The notes under the pieces are model-generated. The model was not told the DNA's origin. It worked only from the letters and a program-made list of their open reading frames with translations, and searched no databases. The translations under genes were made by a program, and so were the position numbers. From the NCBI GenBank assembly GCA_028571685.1, contig CM053141.1:134878833-134942832 (forward strand): DNA of 64,000 nucleotides. Reading direction: 5' to 3'. Source of the stretch: Heterohyrax brucei. Taxonomy: Eukaryota; Chordata; Mammalia; Hyracoidea; Procaviidae. Positions 1 through 12,000 of this stretch are shown here, in pieces (positions within the stretch are counted from its first letter, which is position 1; each line of letters begins with the position of its first letter).

Positions 1-1684
1 TCAAAGCAGACCTTGTATATCCAGTCAACTTAAGCCATTGATTTCCATCAAGTCTTTGAAGTCAGAATTTGATGTCACTGAGAGAGAGTGCCTTAAGCTC
101 TCCTAAGAATGAGAGAGCATTTTGCTGATCCAACGTGAGGAAATTTATTTATTTAACTGGTTTACAAAAACAAACACACATTCTCTAATACTGATTGTAC
201 TATGAATTTTAAATAAAATCTTACATTTAATGCTTTATCAGCTCTGGTCCTCAGTACTACTTTTAACTGTTCAGTATAAGATTTTGAATAGGGACACAGT
301 GGGTAGCTGAAAGACAGTATATCTAAACTAATTTTACTTTTGAATCTACAAGTCAAATGGACAAAAAAATTTTAACATTCCCTTCTTTTGTCCAAGCGGC
401 ACAATGAGGGAGAAGTCCATTTCTGGACCAGAAATTGTAAGAGATTCTTATATTCTTAGCAGTTTTCTCTTCCTCCGCCTGTCCTTTAGTAATTGATATT
501 CAATAAGGTTCATGAGTGTTTAATATTCATAGGGATGTGTATACATCAACATAGAGCTAATGGATAGGACACTTTATTGGGAAATGAGAGTACTGAGTAT
601 TCTGAATGTGTCTCATCATTTGTAGAGAGAGGAAGACACCTAATTTCTGTGACCCCCACATGTGTAAGGGTGAGCCATGGTACAACTATATACCTCTTAT
701 TTCCAGAAATTGCAGAAACAAAGATTATTATCATATAATTTAACAGAACATAGATATAAGAAAATCTTTCTGTAAACACTGTTTGTGTCTTTGAAACGTA
801 TTTTTATTCTGTTGCAGTCTGTGTGGACTAATTACTTGCTGCTACTGCTGTATCTATGCCTCTGATTTTGTATCTTCTGTTTCTCTGTCTTAAAGGTTCA
901 TGCTCTTCTTAAGAGTTAAAATAGGACAAGCTAATTTCAATTTCATATGTTCTTTCTGATGTATCTGTACACATATTATCACCAGAAGCTTTGCCTTGTG
1001 TATACGTGCCCTTCAAAATGTCAGCACATTCCATTTTGATATTAGTTTGCCCCTTGTCTGAGGAGCAGATCCTTACTCTTTCCTGACTGTTGGTATTGCC
1101 ACTTAGATATTCCAGGCATCTCAAACCCAGCAGGCACAAAGCAAAATTCAGTATCTCTTTCCTTCTCTTGTTCCAAACCTCCTCCAGCCCCACATTTCCT
1201 CTCAGTTAATAGCTCCAGCATTTTCATCAATTGCTCTACTAGAAACTGTGCAATTTACTGCTCTTCTTTCTTTCCCTCACTATCCACCCCTGGCACACAC
1301 ACATGTACACACACACATATTTCCATTAGCTTTTAAGTCCTTTAAATTCTATCTGTGCCACTTTCCCCGCTTCAGCTTTTTATCATCTTTTCACTGAGCA
1401 ACTTTAGTATCCTCTTACCTGGACACTCTCAGGTCAGTTTCTTCTCTCTTGAGGATACCCTTCCTGCTACTTCCAGAGACATAGTTTGGAAGTTCAGTTC
1501 TCATGTCATTCCTATATGTAAATACTTGAGATTGCTCTCATTTGCCTAAGACCAGACTCCTCAACAAAGTGCATAGCTCTTACTATCTAATCCCAAGTTA
1601 TCTTCCAGCTTCCCCACTGTGTATCCTGCACTACAGCTCAGAAACTGCTTATCATTCCTGCAAAATACCATGACATTTTATATC
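1..1684. other. Unassigned non-coding sequence
   Basis: No open frame here looks like a known protein and I recognise no interspersed repeat. Short frames in both strands lack any family signature. The region contains a CA-rich microsatellite near its end. It may be intron or intergenic DNA. Confidence 0.5.
1293..1320. repeat. CA-rich microsatellite
   Basis: A short run of CA dinucleotides is interrupted once by a TG step. This is simple sequence visible directly in the text. Confidence 0.8.
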
Positions 1685-1882
1685 CCATTATTGTTGAGGC
1701 AATTCTGACTCATAGTGATCGTATAGGATAGAGTAGAGCTGTCTCATAGGTGTTCCAAAGCTGTTACTTTTAAGGAAGCAGACTGGTATGTCTTTCTTCT
1801 ATGGAGAAGCTGTTGGGTTCAAACTGTCAGCATTTTGGTTAGCAGTCAAGCACTTAACCAATATGTCAGTAGGGCTCCTATG
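1685..1882 (-). mobile_element. AfroSINE-type tRNA-derived SINE, minus strand
   Basis: The plus strand shows the reverse of the AfroSINE pattern: a TTCTGACTCATAGTGA core first, then the reverse complement of the head (TTTTGGTTAGCAGTCAAGCACTTAACC). It is an old, diverged copy. It lies about 45 bp from an AfroSINE in the opposite orientation, so the pair could form a hairpin in a transcript. Confidence 0.8.
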
Positions 1883-1927
1883 TTTTATGTATTGGTGCAA
1901 GTTTTATGAATCTGTGCTAATTTTTGT

Positions 1928-2156
1928 CTGGAGCCCCATGTGGTGCAAATGATTCATGCACTTGACTGCTTGCTAATTGAATGGTTGGAGTTTGAGTCCA
2001 TCCAGAGGTACTTTGGAAGAAAGGCTTGGCAATATACTTTGAAAAAAAATCAGTCATTGAAAACCCTAGGGAACAGAGTTCTACTATCATACATAAAGGG
2101 GTATTGTTGGTGTCAACTTGATGGCAACTGGTTTATTGACTTCATTTTTGGCTAGA
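1928..2156 (+). mobile_element. AfroSINE, long variant
   Basis: It begins with a GGAGCCC-type head and a tRNA-like region, then the extra block GGAAGAAAGGCTTGGCAATA found only in the long AfroSINE variant. The 3' core GTCAACTTGATGGCAACTGG follows. A short frame across it is incidental. Confidence 0.8.
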
Positions 2157-2234
2157 ATTATCTTTCATTTGTACACAGGAAATTGGAGTAAAGAGACCAT
2201 GCATGCTTTATCTACTGTTGAATCCCAAGCAACG

Positions 2235-2345
2235 AGCACAGTGTCAGGCACAGAATAAAGACAGAGAAGTAAACTGATTTACTCAAGGACACACCGTTAC
2301 TGGCAAGAAAGAACTAGTGTCTGGATCTCTTGGTTCTCAACCTTG
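2235..2345 (-). mobile_element. MIR fragment
   Basis: The sequence resembles the reverse complement of the MIR core: a run like GAAGTAAACTGATTTACTCAAGG, then ACACCGTTACTGGC and a GGATCTCTTGGTTCT end. It is ancient and diverged, and the boundaries are approximate. Confidence 0.5.
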
Positions 2346-2554
2346 TATTTTTCATTCCAAAATAATAGATGGTTTTGAGTTTTGAGTAAATAAGTTTCCT
2401 AAATAGCATCAGAAGTATCAGTTGTTCTTCATTTGTGTTTGGTCCTGCTCTGAGATTTTAAAAAACGTGTATCAAATGTAATTTGATGCTTCCTGTGGAC
2501 TACGAGGAATAAATACAGATATACTGGGTGTGATTTTTCTCTTTGGTTTCAGTG

Positions 2555-2700
2555 GTCTAACGATAACTGTATCAGTGATTCTTAAAGCTTTGTTAAAATG
2601 TGAATTCTGTATGACAAGGTCCAGGGGCATCCAAGATTCTGCTTTGCAGTGAGTCTCCAGGTGATACGTGATCAGTCCATGGACATCAGTCCAAGTAGCA
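2555..2700. mobile_element. MER5A-like hAT fragment
   Basis: It begins CAGTGGTCTAACG, like the CAGTGGTTCT end of MER5-type elements, and has an internal TCTCCAGGTGATACG motif typical of MER5A. This is a non-autonomous hAT-Charlie relic with no coding capacity. Confidence 0.5.
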
Positions 2701-3149
2701 AGAAGCTAAATAAAATATGCAGACCACTTCTAGTTATCTAAATTTTTCTGTTTTGTTAAGAAATTAGGTAAGCTTAAGTCTATTTTGTTATAGTTTGAGT
2801 AATAAAAAGCTGTTATTACAACACTGAAGAAACTATTTCAGTGCTATGATATATACGTCAAACTCTGGTACATACAAGGTGAGACATGAGTACTGGAAAA
2901 CGTCATTGCTCATCTATAGCAGCTATCTTCTTGGACCTTATTTCAGAGCAGTTTTTCTAAGCCACCAATTCTGCATTTTAAGGTGGTGATTATTGATTAA
3001 TATTTCTTCTCGGAAATCCTCAGTATAACTGAGTTGAATGTGTCTCAAAACTGATCAAGAAAATAGACTGTGAGGACATTTGTAACTGAACTTTGATGAA
3101 AGAAAAGGGCCTTCTCACTTCCCAAGTGTCTGAATTCAACTGCCTGTAT

Positions 3150-3390
3150 CATTTTTCTTCTTTTCTTTTTAGTTGTGCTTTAGTTGAAAGTTTGCAGAGT
3201 AAATTAGTTTCTAACTAAACAACTAATACTTATATCAGTTTGTAACATTGGTTGCTGACCCTGAAACATTTCAACACTCTCACCCGCTAGAGTTTGGGCA
3301 TCTTATTTCCATTCACCCAGCTTTCCTCTATCACTTTTAACCTGCTGTATGCAGTGTCTTTAGATCCAGACTCACAATCTCACTTTTGCC
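3150..3390 (-). mobile_element. L1 3' UTR fragment, minus strand
   Basis: The text GTGCTTTAGTTGAAAGTTTG followed by a CATTGGTTGCTGACCC block matches another minus-strand copy at 43175-43850 (GTGCTTTAGGTGAAGGTTTA, GTTGGTTGCCAACTCC). That copy leads into sequence equivalent to the 3' UTR of the L1s here, so this is the 3' tip of an old L1. Confidence 0.6.
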
Positions 3391-3639
3391 TTGAGGGTTT
3401 TAATCGTGAAGAAACCAGAGTGTGATTGACCACATACCATGTCAGAAAAGACATAACAGTTACCACTTGCCATTGAAAACTGTGAGTCTAGATTGCAGAA
3501 CCACTGTTAAGTATGCTGACTGACATCTCATCATTGGTGAGTGATACGAAGTTTGATTTTGGTATGGCACTATATAACTGGATAAAATGTGCACACATTT
3601 CAGCCATATAACAACAATTTCAGGTTTATTGATTTAAAG

Positions 3640-6600
3640 AAAAAAACTGACAATAAAGTAAAACATGACTAATAAATAGCTTAATTCTTTGATGATATTT
3701 CTTACCAAAAGACATCACTAAATTCATACCTATCAATAATTACATTGAATGTAAATGCGTCGAATGCACCAATAACAGACAAAGAGTAATAACAGAAAGG
3801 ATTAAAAAAAATCCATCTATATGCTGCCTACAAGAGACATACTTTAGACTTAAAGATACAAACAAATTGAAACTCAAGGAACTGGAAGACATACAACAAG
3901 CTAACTGCATTCAAAAAAGAGTGGGAGTGGCAATATTAATTTCTGATAAAAGATACTTTAAAGTAAAATCCACCACAGTGCACAAGGAAGATACTATATA
4001 TTGCTTAAAGGATCAGTACATTAGGAGGACATAACCATGTTAAGTATTTACATACCCAATGACAGAGCTTCTAAATACGTCAAATGAGCTCTACTAGCAT
4101 TGCAAAGAGAGCTAGACCACTCCACAATATTAGCAAGAGACTTCAACACCTCTCCTTCAGTGATGCACAGAACATTCAGAAAGAAGCTCAGTAAAGACAC
4201 ACAAGATTGAAATGCCACAATAAAATAAGTTGACCTTATATACAGAACAGTCCACCCCCAAACACACAAGTATAGCTTCTTTTCCAAGGCACATGAAACA
4301 TTATCCAAAACAGACCACATATTAGGCCATAAAGCAAGCCTTAACAAAATTCAAAGCACCGAAATATTGGAAAGCATCTTTTCCGACCATGAAAGTCAAA
4401 ATCTGTAGAAGAAAAAGCAAGAGTTAAAACATCAAACACGTGGAAACCGAACAGTAACTTGCTCAATAATTTCTGTGTTACAGAAGAAATCAAGGAAAGG
4501 ATACAGCAGTTCAGAGAATCAAATAAGAAAGAAAACACCTGTGAGACACAGAAAACACAGTGCTCAGAGGTCAACTTATCTCAATAAATGTATACATCCA
4601 AAAAGAAGGGCTGAAATCAGAGAATTAACCATAAAACTTGAACAAGTAGGAAGAAAGCAACAAAAGAACCCTTTAAGTGCAGAAGAAAATGGATAAGAAA
4701 AATTAAAGTAGTACTGAATAAATTAGAGAATAGAAAAACAATTGAAAGAGTTAGTGACTAAAAGGTAGATTTTTGAAAAAATAAGAAAATTGATACACCA
4801 GTGGCTAAACTGACAAAAGAAAAACAGGAAAGGAAGAAAGTCAATAAGAAATGGATGGGTGATACCACAACAGACACAATAGAAATTAGAAGTCATAACA
4901 GAATACTATGAAAAATAGTACTCTAATGAATTTGAAAGCCTGGATGCAGTGGACCAATTTCCAGAAACATAATGCCTACCAAAACTGACACAAACAGAAA
5001 TCTAACAATAAACCCATCACAAAAGAAGAGATTGAAAAATAGTTAAGAAACTCCCAATCGAAAAATGTCCTGGCCCAGATGACTTCGCTGGAGAACTTAA
5101 TCAAACTTTAATAGAAGAGTTAACACCACTATTACTGAACGTGATTCGGAGCATATAAAGGATGGAATATTCCCAAATCCATTCTAGGAAACTAGCATAA
5201 CCCTGATACCAAAAGAGGCACAGAAAAGGAAAATTACAGACTAATATATCTCATGAACTTTGATGCAAAAACCCTCAACAAAGTTGCAGCCAATAGAATT
5301 AAACACCATTTCAAAAAAATAATTCACCATGACCAATTAGGATTCATACCAGGGATGCAGGGATAGTTCAGCATTAGAAAAACAATGTCATCCACCATAT
5401 AAATAAAACAAAAGATAAGACTGACTAGATTTTATCAATTGATGTAGAAAAGGAATTTGATAAAGTTGAATGGCCTTTATGTTAAAAACTTTCAGCAGAA
5501 TGGGAATAGAAGGGAAATTCGTCAACATAGTAAGGGGCATCTATGCTAAGCTAACAGCCAACATCATTCTATGTGGAGAGAGTCTGAAAGCATTCCCTTT
5601 GAGAACAGGAACCAGACTAGTATGTCCATTGTCACTACATTTATTCAATATTTTGCTGGAAGTTGTATTCAGAGCAATCAGAGAAGATGAATAAAGGGCA
5701 TCCAAATTGGTAAGGAAAAAATAAAAGTATCTCTATTTACAGATGGTATGATTGTATACACAGAAAACTAAAGAATCCATAACCCGCCCCCAACATAAAA
5801 GAAACTTCTGGAACTAATAGAAGAGTTCATTAAAGTTTCAGGATATGAGATAAACATGTATAAATCAGTTGGATTTCTTTACATCAACAAAGAGACCATT
5901 AAAGAGGAAATCAATGTATCAATACCATTTACAATATCCCCTAAGAAGATCAAATACTTAGGAATAAATCTAACCAGAGATGTAAAAGACCTGTGTAAAG
6001 AAAATCGCAAGAATCTAGGGCAAGAAAACAAAAGGGATCTGAATAAGTAGAGAAACCTAACTTGCTAGTGTGTAGGAAGACTAAACATTGTGAAAATGTC
6101 TCTTCTGCCCAAAGCAGAATAAAGACAATGCTGGGAGCCCTAACACAAAGTATAAAAATACTGCAGATTATTACTAACAATGCACAAATACCAGAAGAGA
6201 AAATAAATGGGAACTTCTGAAAATCAAATACTCGTGGTCATCCAAAGACTTCACCAAAAGAGTAAGAAGATTGTCTACAGACTAGGGAAGCATTTTTAGC
6301 AACTACAGATTTAATAAGTGTCTAATACTCATAATCTACAAGGTAATGCAAAACTTTAGCAGGAAAAAGACAACCCAATTAAAAAATGGGCAAGAAATAT
6401 GAGCAGGCACTTCACCCAAACTAAAAGATGCATGAGGAGGTGCTCATGATCATTAACTGTTAGAGAACTTGAAGTCAAAATTACAATGAGACACCATCTT
6501 GTCCCAACAAGGCTGGCATTAATCCAAAAAACACAAAATGACAAATGTTGGAGAGATTGTGGAGAGAGCAGAACTCTTCTACACTGCTGGTGGGAATGTA

Positions 6601-7985
6601 AAATGAAATTGATTTCATGCTTTCTTAAAAAAACTAGAAATAGAAATACCATATGATCCAGCAATCCCACTGCTTGGGATAAATCCTAGAGAAATAATGG
6701 TAGTCACATGAGTAGATACAAGCACACAAATGTTTATGGCAGCACTGTCTACAATAGTAAAATGATGGAATCAACCTAGGTACCCATCAACAGATGAAGG
6801 GATCAACAAACTGGTAAATCACACAATGGAATACTATGCAATGATAAAGAACAACAATGATCGTGGGAAATGTCTGATAACATGGAGCCATCTGGAAGAC
6901 ATGCAGAGTGAAATTGTCACAAAAGGACAAATACTGTATGAGACCACTATTTTAAGGACTCCAGAAAAGGTTTAAGCACAGAAGAAAATACCCTCTGATG
7001 TTTGCAAGGGAGAGGAAAGAGGGAGAAGGATATTCATAGATAGTAGATAGGAAGTGGGTTAAGTGAAGGGGGTGATGACAGTACCCAGTGGAAAGGAGAT
7101 CAACACTGTTGCACTACCCTAAAAGCTAAGAGGTTTCCTAAATACAACCCTACATTTCATAGGTCAGAGTAGCAGGAACAGGGGGCTGGGGACCATGGTT
7201 TCAGGAGACATCTAAGTCAGATTGGATAACTAAGATTTTTGTAAGACAATATTCTCATACCATTTTGGTGAGTGGTGTTTATGGTCTTAAAAGCTAGCAA
7301 GCTGCCATCTAGGTAGCATCAATTGTTCCCAACCGACTTGAAAGAGAGGACAGTGTAGGACTTCAAAGACTTGAAGAAGATAAGAACCCACAAGACAGAA
7401 GGGACCGTATGATCAGGAGATTATAATAGCATGAGACCAGAAACTAGATGGTGCCTGGCTACCACTGAAGGCTGCACCAGCAGGAGATACAACAGAGTCC
7501 CCTGATGTAGTGAGAAAAAATTGGGGTGCTAGTCTAGAACTCTATTAACAGACCAGAGTTGATGTCCCCACATCTTAGTGGGTCCGCTGAGCACATGGCG
7601 CCCAGGCTGTCTGTTAGCCCAAAGCTGAAACCAGTGCCAAAGCCAACTCTCCAGACAAGGACTAGGTTGAACTATAAGACATAGAGTGATGCTGCTGCAG
7701 TGTGTGCTTCTTGGCTTAAATATATACATGACACTGTCAGAGCAGCTCCTGACAAGAGGCAAGATGGGAAGGTGGAGAGGTGGGGACAGGAGTTGTTGAA
7801 TAAATTAAGGAAGTACAGGGTGGAAAGGAGGAATATGCTGTCACAGAGTAGGGAGAGCAGCCAGAGTTGCATAGCAGTGTGTGTGGAGTTTTGCATGGTA
7901 GAGTGACTTGGATTGTATTCTTTCACTTAAAGCACAGTAAGATATTTAATTAAAAAAAGAAAAAAGACAAGAAAGAAAGAAAAGA
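3640..7985 (+). mobile_element. L1-A: 5'-truncated LINE-1
   Basis: The element lacks a 5' UTR and ORF1 and starts at or just before ORF2. It then follows the L1 order: endonuclease, reverse transcriptase, C-terminal zinc region, a roughly 1 kb 3' UTR, and an A-rich tail near 7945-7985. Compared with L1-B it lacks roughly 480 bp at about 6118, where the frame jumps from the region after the RT to the ORF2 C-terminal part. It carries many stops and frameshifts and is inactive. An RTE tail fragment lies about 100 bp beyond the A-rich end. Confidence 0.9.
3722..6950 (+). pseudogene. L1-A ORF2 relic (endonuclease and reverse transcriptase)
   Basis: ORF2 of L1 encodes the endonuclease and reverse transcriptase that nick the target DNA and copy L1 RNA into it. 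The start region reads like the L1 SIITLNVNGLNAP segment (seen intact in L1-C). The palm region at 5470-5694 retains [20 protein letters not shown] and the RTGTR.VCPLS block. The catalytic F-A-D-D box reads FTDG near 5735-5750, so the second aspartate is lost as well as the frame. A C-terminal cysteine/histidine region follows near 6540-6610. Stops and frameshifts are frequent, so no enzyme could be made. Confidence 0.88.
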
Positions 7986-8084
7986 CCAAGATGGGTGTTA
8001 GAAGACTCTGAAACTTGTAATTGAGCATAATGTCTCTAAAGCAAAAGGTGGAAATTATGAAGTAAAAGAGTTGGATAGAAGATT

Positions 8085-8150
8085 ACACTCTGTTGTACAT
8101 AGTGTTGCGATGCATCAAAATTGACTCAGCAGCATCTAACAAGAAAAATG
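8085..8150 (+). mobile_element. RTE 3'-end fragment
   Basis: TCTGTTGTACATAGTGTTGC followed by an AAATTGACTCAGCAGCATCT core and AACAAG resembles the 3' end of the RTE copy at 23510-23580. Only the last ~65 bp are present. The same core is shared with AfroSINE 3' ends, so a SINE fragment is possible. Confidence 0.5.
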
Positions 8151-8159
8151 TACATTAAA

Positions 8160-9440
8160 ATAAGTGTATATTTACCTAAAAAAATAATTTCTGTGTACTG
8201 CATTTAGTCTACTTAAAATAAGTCTTCACGAAAGTTAAAATAACATGGGGGTAATTTCCACTATAATTGGATCTACGGGAGAGTAGAGGTTTGCTGAGGC
8301 AGGGAAGGAATAGTGATTAATCTGGAAGTAGAGACCTTTTATATGTGTGGCTAATAATAGTACTCAGAACACTGTGAACAATGCTTCATGTTAAACTATT
8401 AGATTTGATGGCTGGGGCATGATTTTAAAACTTAACATGTTCTCTTGAGACTTACCAAGGATTCTCAATTTCAGCAATCCATGGAACACCATGCATTTGT
8501 GATTAATGTAAAAATGATCTGTTTTGGTAATATTTTTAGAATTAACTCTTCCTCCTTACCTTATACACCCACATTCACAGTGAAGGCTTTCCTGAATGAT
8601 TATTCAAGTCAGAACACACTGATTATTATAATCCTGTATTATATTCCAGGCTGGAATTACGTCTGCTTTGAAGAGATAGAAATGAAAAAGTAATAATAAT
8701 AGTGTTCAAGAACAAACAGCTTAAATTAAACACTTTAAGTTTCTGAGAATCTGTCTGGATATTTAACATTCAGTATTTAGAAAGATCCCAGCATTTCACT
8801 GGCCAAAAAATGTAAGATGTATTGAATGATTGGACAGATTTCCTGAAAGTTGATGTTTTATTTCTGGGTACATGTCTGGAAGTTCACTTGAGTAATTTAT
8901 ACTTTTCCAGGGGGAGGGAGTAAAGGCTCTTCTTTGTTATGCTGGGATGCTATATGTTACAGGTGAGAAAAGGTAGAAAGTTGCATGATATTTAAGTGTG
9001 CATTTGAGAGCCGTATAGTCTGCTTTAATTTTCAAGCTTTCTGTTTTTGCTTTCCACTTAAGCCTTTGTGGCAGAAGGGCTTTGGCACACATTCCTTGTG
9101 TTCCTGAAAGTGTTCTGGAGGAAGAACAGAACATCCTCTAGTAAGGCATTCTCTGTAGAGTCCTATTCCAGGACTATACACTTTTAGGCTCTGTTACGAC
9201 TTATAGAGTCATGTCTGTTTTTCTATTGAGGTCATTCTCACTTCTGTCCTCCTGGTGAATCCATGGAAAGTATGAATCATAGTCAATGAAATTACACTGA
9301 ATGGAATGTTATTGTTGCACTGTGAGAACCCAGAGCTAGGTATTTCTACAGATGACTGTTGTGCCAGGTAACAGAGGACCCCATGGAGAATTCAGTATGT
9401 ACACTGCCAGTCTTGACTAGCTAATTAGGATAGCTTTAAT
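8160..9440. other. Unassigned non-coding sequence
   Basis: I see no recognisable repeat or family-like frame. The longest open frames (about 65-82 codons) have no motifs and look like chance frames. Confidence 0.45.
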
Positions 9441-9449
9441 ATTGCATCT

Positions 9450-9575
9450 GGCCTGAGAACCAGGAGACCTGGAACTCTGTTTTTAATAGGACTTATAAAC
9501 TTGAGCGAGCCAATTAACATTTCTGGGGTTCAATTTTTGTGTTTAGAAATTACACTCATAAATTAGAGAAGATAG
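9450..9575 (+). mobile_element. MIR fragment
   Basis: CCAGGAGACCTGGAACTCTG, then a region like the MIR core (CTTGAGCGAGCCAATTAACATTTCTGGGG), matches the pattern of a MIR element in plus orientation. It is ancient and the ends are uncertain. Confidence 0.55.
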
Positions 9576-10674
9576 TATAGTAGTCAGATACTTCCTGTGA
9601 TCACTGTAGCAACAGGGATACCCCAAAACAAATGGATCAACTATGTATAACATTGTTGGAGCTCTGAACATCAAAGGGGAAGTTAAGAAATGGCTGAGCA
9701 ACAGGGGAGGGACAGTAGGTCTAGAATTACCTAGAGAAGGCTAGATCTACGCAGTGGGAATTTGCACCCTGTTAGGTGGACTGTTGGCAGTAAGCATGAT
9801 GAAGATGAGCAGTGGCATTCCGAAAGTATCTTCCTCAGTAAGGGGAGACTGACCAGCAAAGATCCCATTCAGGTTTCCAGAATCAGCCAAAAGTGGCATT
9901 TGATTGTCAAGGCTAAGTGGCTTGGTCTAACCTAAGATCTAAAACTTTCCTTTGGGCTTAGCATCTCTTTTACTACCTCTTCTCCCTCCCTTCTTTGCAT
10001 GGTGCCAAGCTCCACAGAGTGACACATTCCACTGGCTGGGAGTAAGACCCATTACACATTGCCTGAGCCGTTCTCCCAGACTTGGAGAGAGAACAATTTA
10101 ACAAAGGGGGTGAAAGAGGAAAAAACAAATTGCCAGCTCTCCTAAGCCAGGAACTCAGGACACAGATCATTTACCTGGCCACAGATATAAGGGATCCTTG
10201 AGTGCCTCTTACCTCTGAATATAGGATCCAGCATCTATTGTCCTGCAGCAAAAGTTGTCTACCTAACATGCTTAACATAACAGGGACACACCTTCCTCAT
10301 AGACACTAATGGATGGCCATTAGCCTCTGTCTTTCTTACCAGATACCTGTACCTACACCAATCCCTCTGATATGTCTTGGAAAGTAGGGGAGAGTCACAC
10401 ACTTGGTGGCAATACCTGGGGACCTGAGCTGGATGCATACAAGAAATGTGAACAGATACCCGACTCACATGAGTGATAATAGCTCTAAATACCTACTGAC
10501 AGGACATTAGAGCCTCAAAGGTGCCAACATCAAACTAGCTTGCATGACCAGCCTAGTTTGGGATTTCAAAACTAAACCAAGAAGCTGGAACACAGTAAGC
10601 AAACATAAATAAATACAATGTACTAATGGCTCATGGATAATAGTCATTATCAAATCACACAAAAAGGCAGACCA

Positions 10675-11535
10675 TGATGGCTTCAGAAAACTCCCAAAAT
10701 AAACAAATATTGCATATGAGAACTTCCTGCAACTATGGGACACAGAATATCAAAGATTAATTCAGGAGTCAGGTGAAACAAAGCAGAGCATAAGGACAAA
10801 TTGAAAAGGCTATAAGAAGTCATTGAGAGACAGCATGCTAAAATCCAGAAAACTTGTAATACAATTGCAGAGTTAGACAAGTCACTAGAAAGCCAAAGAA
10901 GCAGAGTTGAGACAATGAAAGGCAGAATTGCTGAGACTGAAGCTAAAACATTTCGTACCAAAATATTTGAGGAAATCCAGACAAAGACATTTTTTAAAAG
11001 AGGAAGAAACACTTAAGAATTATGTGGAACTTAATCAAGAGAAGTAACATATACATGATTAGAGTACCAGAACTGGTGTGTGTCAGGGAGGGATAACAGA
11101 AAATACAGAAAATTGTTGAGGACTTGTTGACATAAAACTTCTGTGATATTGTGAAAGATGAGAAGCTAGCTATTAAGATGTTCATAAAACTCCACACAGT
11201 GTAGATCTCAAAGACGTAATCAAACTTGGCAAACCTAAAGATAAGAAAAGAAATTAAAAAGTGACTAGGGATAAATGGAAAATAATCTACAAAGGAGAGT
11301 CAGTAAGACTATGCTCAGATTACTCAGCAGAAAGCAATGGGATGACATATACAAAGACTTGAATGAAAAATACTGCCAGCCAAGTATTATATATCTAGCA
11401 AAGCCACCTCTTAAATATGGTGGCAAAATTAGGACATTTCTAGATAAATATAAGTTTAGGAAATTTGCAAAAACCAAACCAAAATTACAAGAAATAGTAA
11501 ATAGAGCCCTTCAATTAGAAAATCATGTCGGATAA
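10675..11535 (+). pseudogene. L1-B ORF1 relic
   Basis: ORF1 of L1 encodes a trimeric RNA-binding chaperone that coats L1 RNA. The start ATGGCTTCAGAAAACTCCCA resembles the MASE-like stretch in L1-C ORF1. The C-terminal part stays open at 11275-11535 and shows KQWDDIYKDLNEKYCQPSII, then the KTKPKLQEI block, aligned with the same block in L1-C. The middle (coiled coil and RRM) is broken by frameshifts and stops. Confidence 0.8.
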
Positions 11536-12000
11536 CAACCCAAGACTAGAATTTAGGACACCAAAGACAAGCCAAGTGCTGTTGAGTTGGATCCAACTCA
11601 GACAGAGCTACAAAATATCAACCTAGGTAGGGAAATCATAAAAATAAAATTTAAAGCTAAAACACCAAAAACAGGGAAACACAGATGTTGATATGTAAAA
11701 GATGATAACAAAAAGAGGGATTAAGAAAATGTAGTCATAGATCTTTCTCATGATGAGAGCAAGTCAAGGTGATAAAAAGAAGTGAAAGAGTGGCTTAAAT
11801 TTAGAAAAATAGGGGTAAATATTAAGATAACCACAAAGGAAATTATCAATCCTACATATCAAAAAATAAAAATAAAAAAGAATTCTCATCAAATGTAAAA
11901 GCAATAACAATTGAAAAAGATGAAAAGAAACCATATAAAAACAACAGTACAGAAAATTAAATGGAACCAAGTCTCAACAACACACAAAAAAATCATCAAA

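Noticed and set aside
11565..11615. Small AfroSINE-like stretch (GTGCTGTTGAGTTGGATCCAAC) inside L1-B
   Set aside because: It resembles only about 25 bases of a SINE core, has no head or tail, and may be a chance match in the ORF1-ORF2 spacer.
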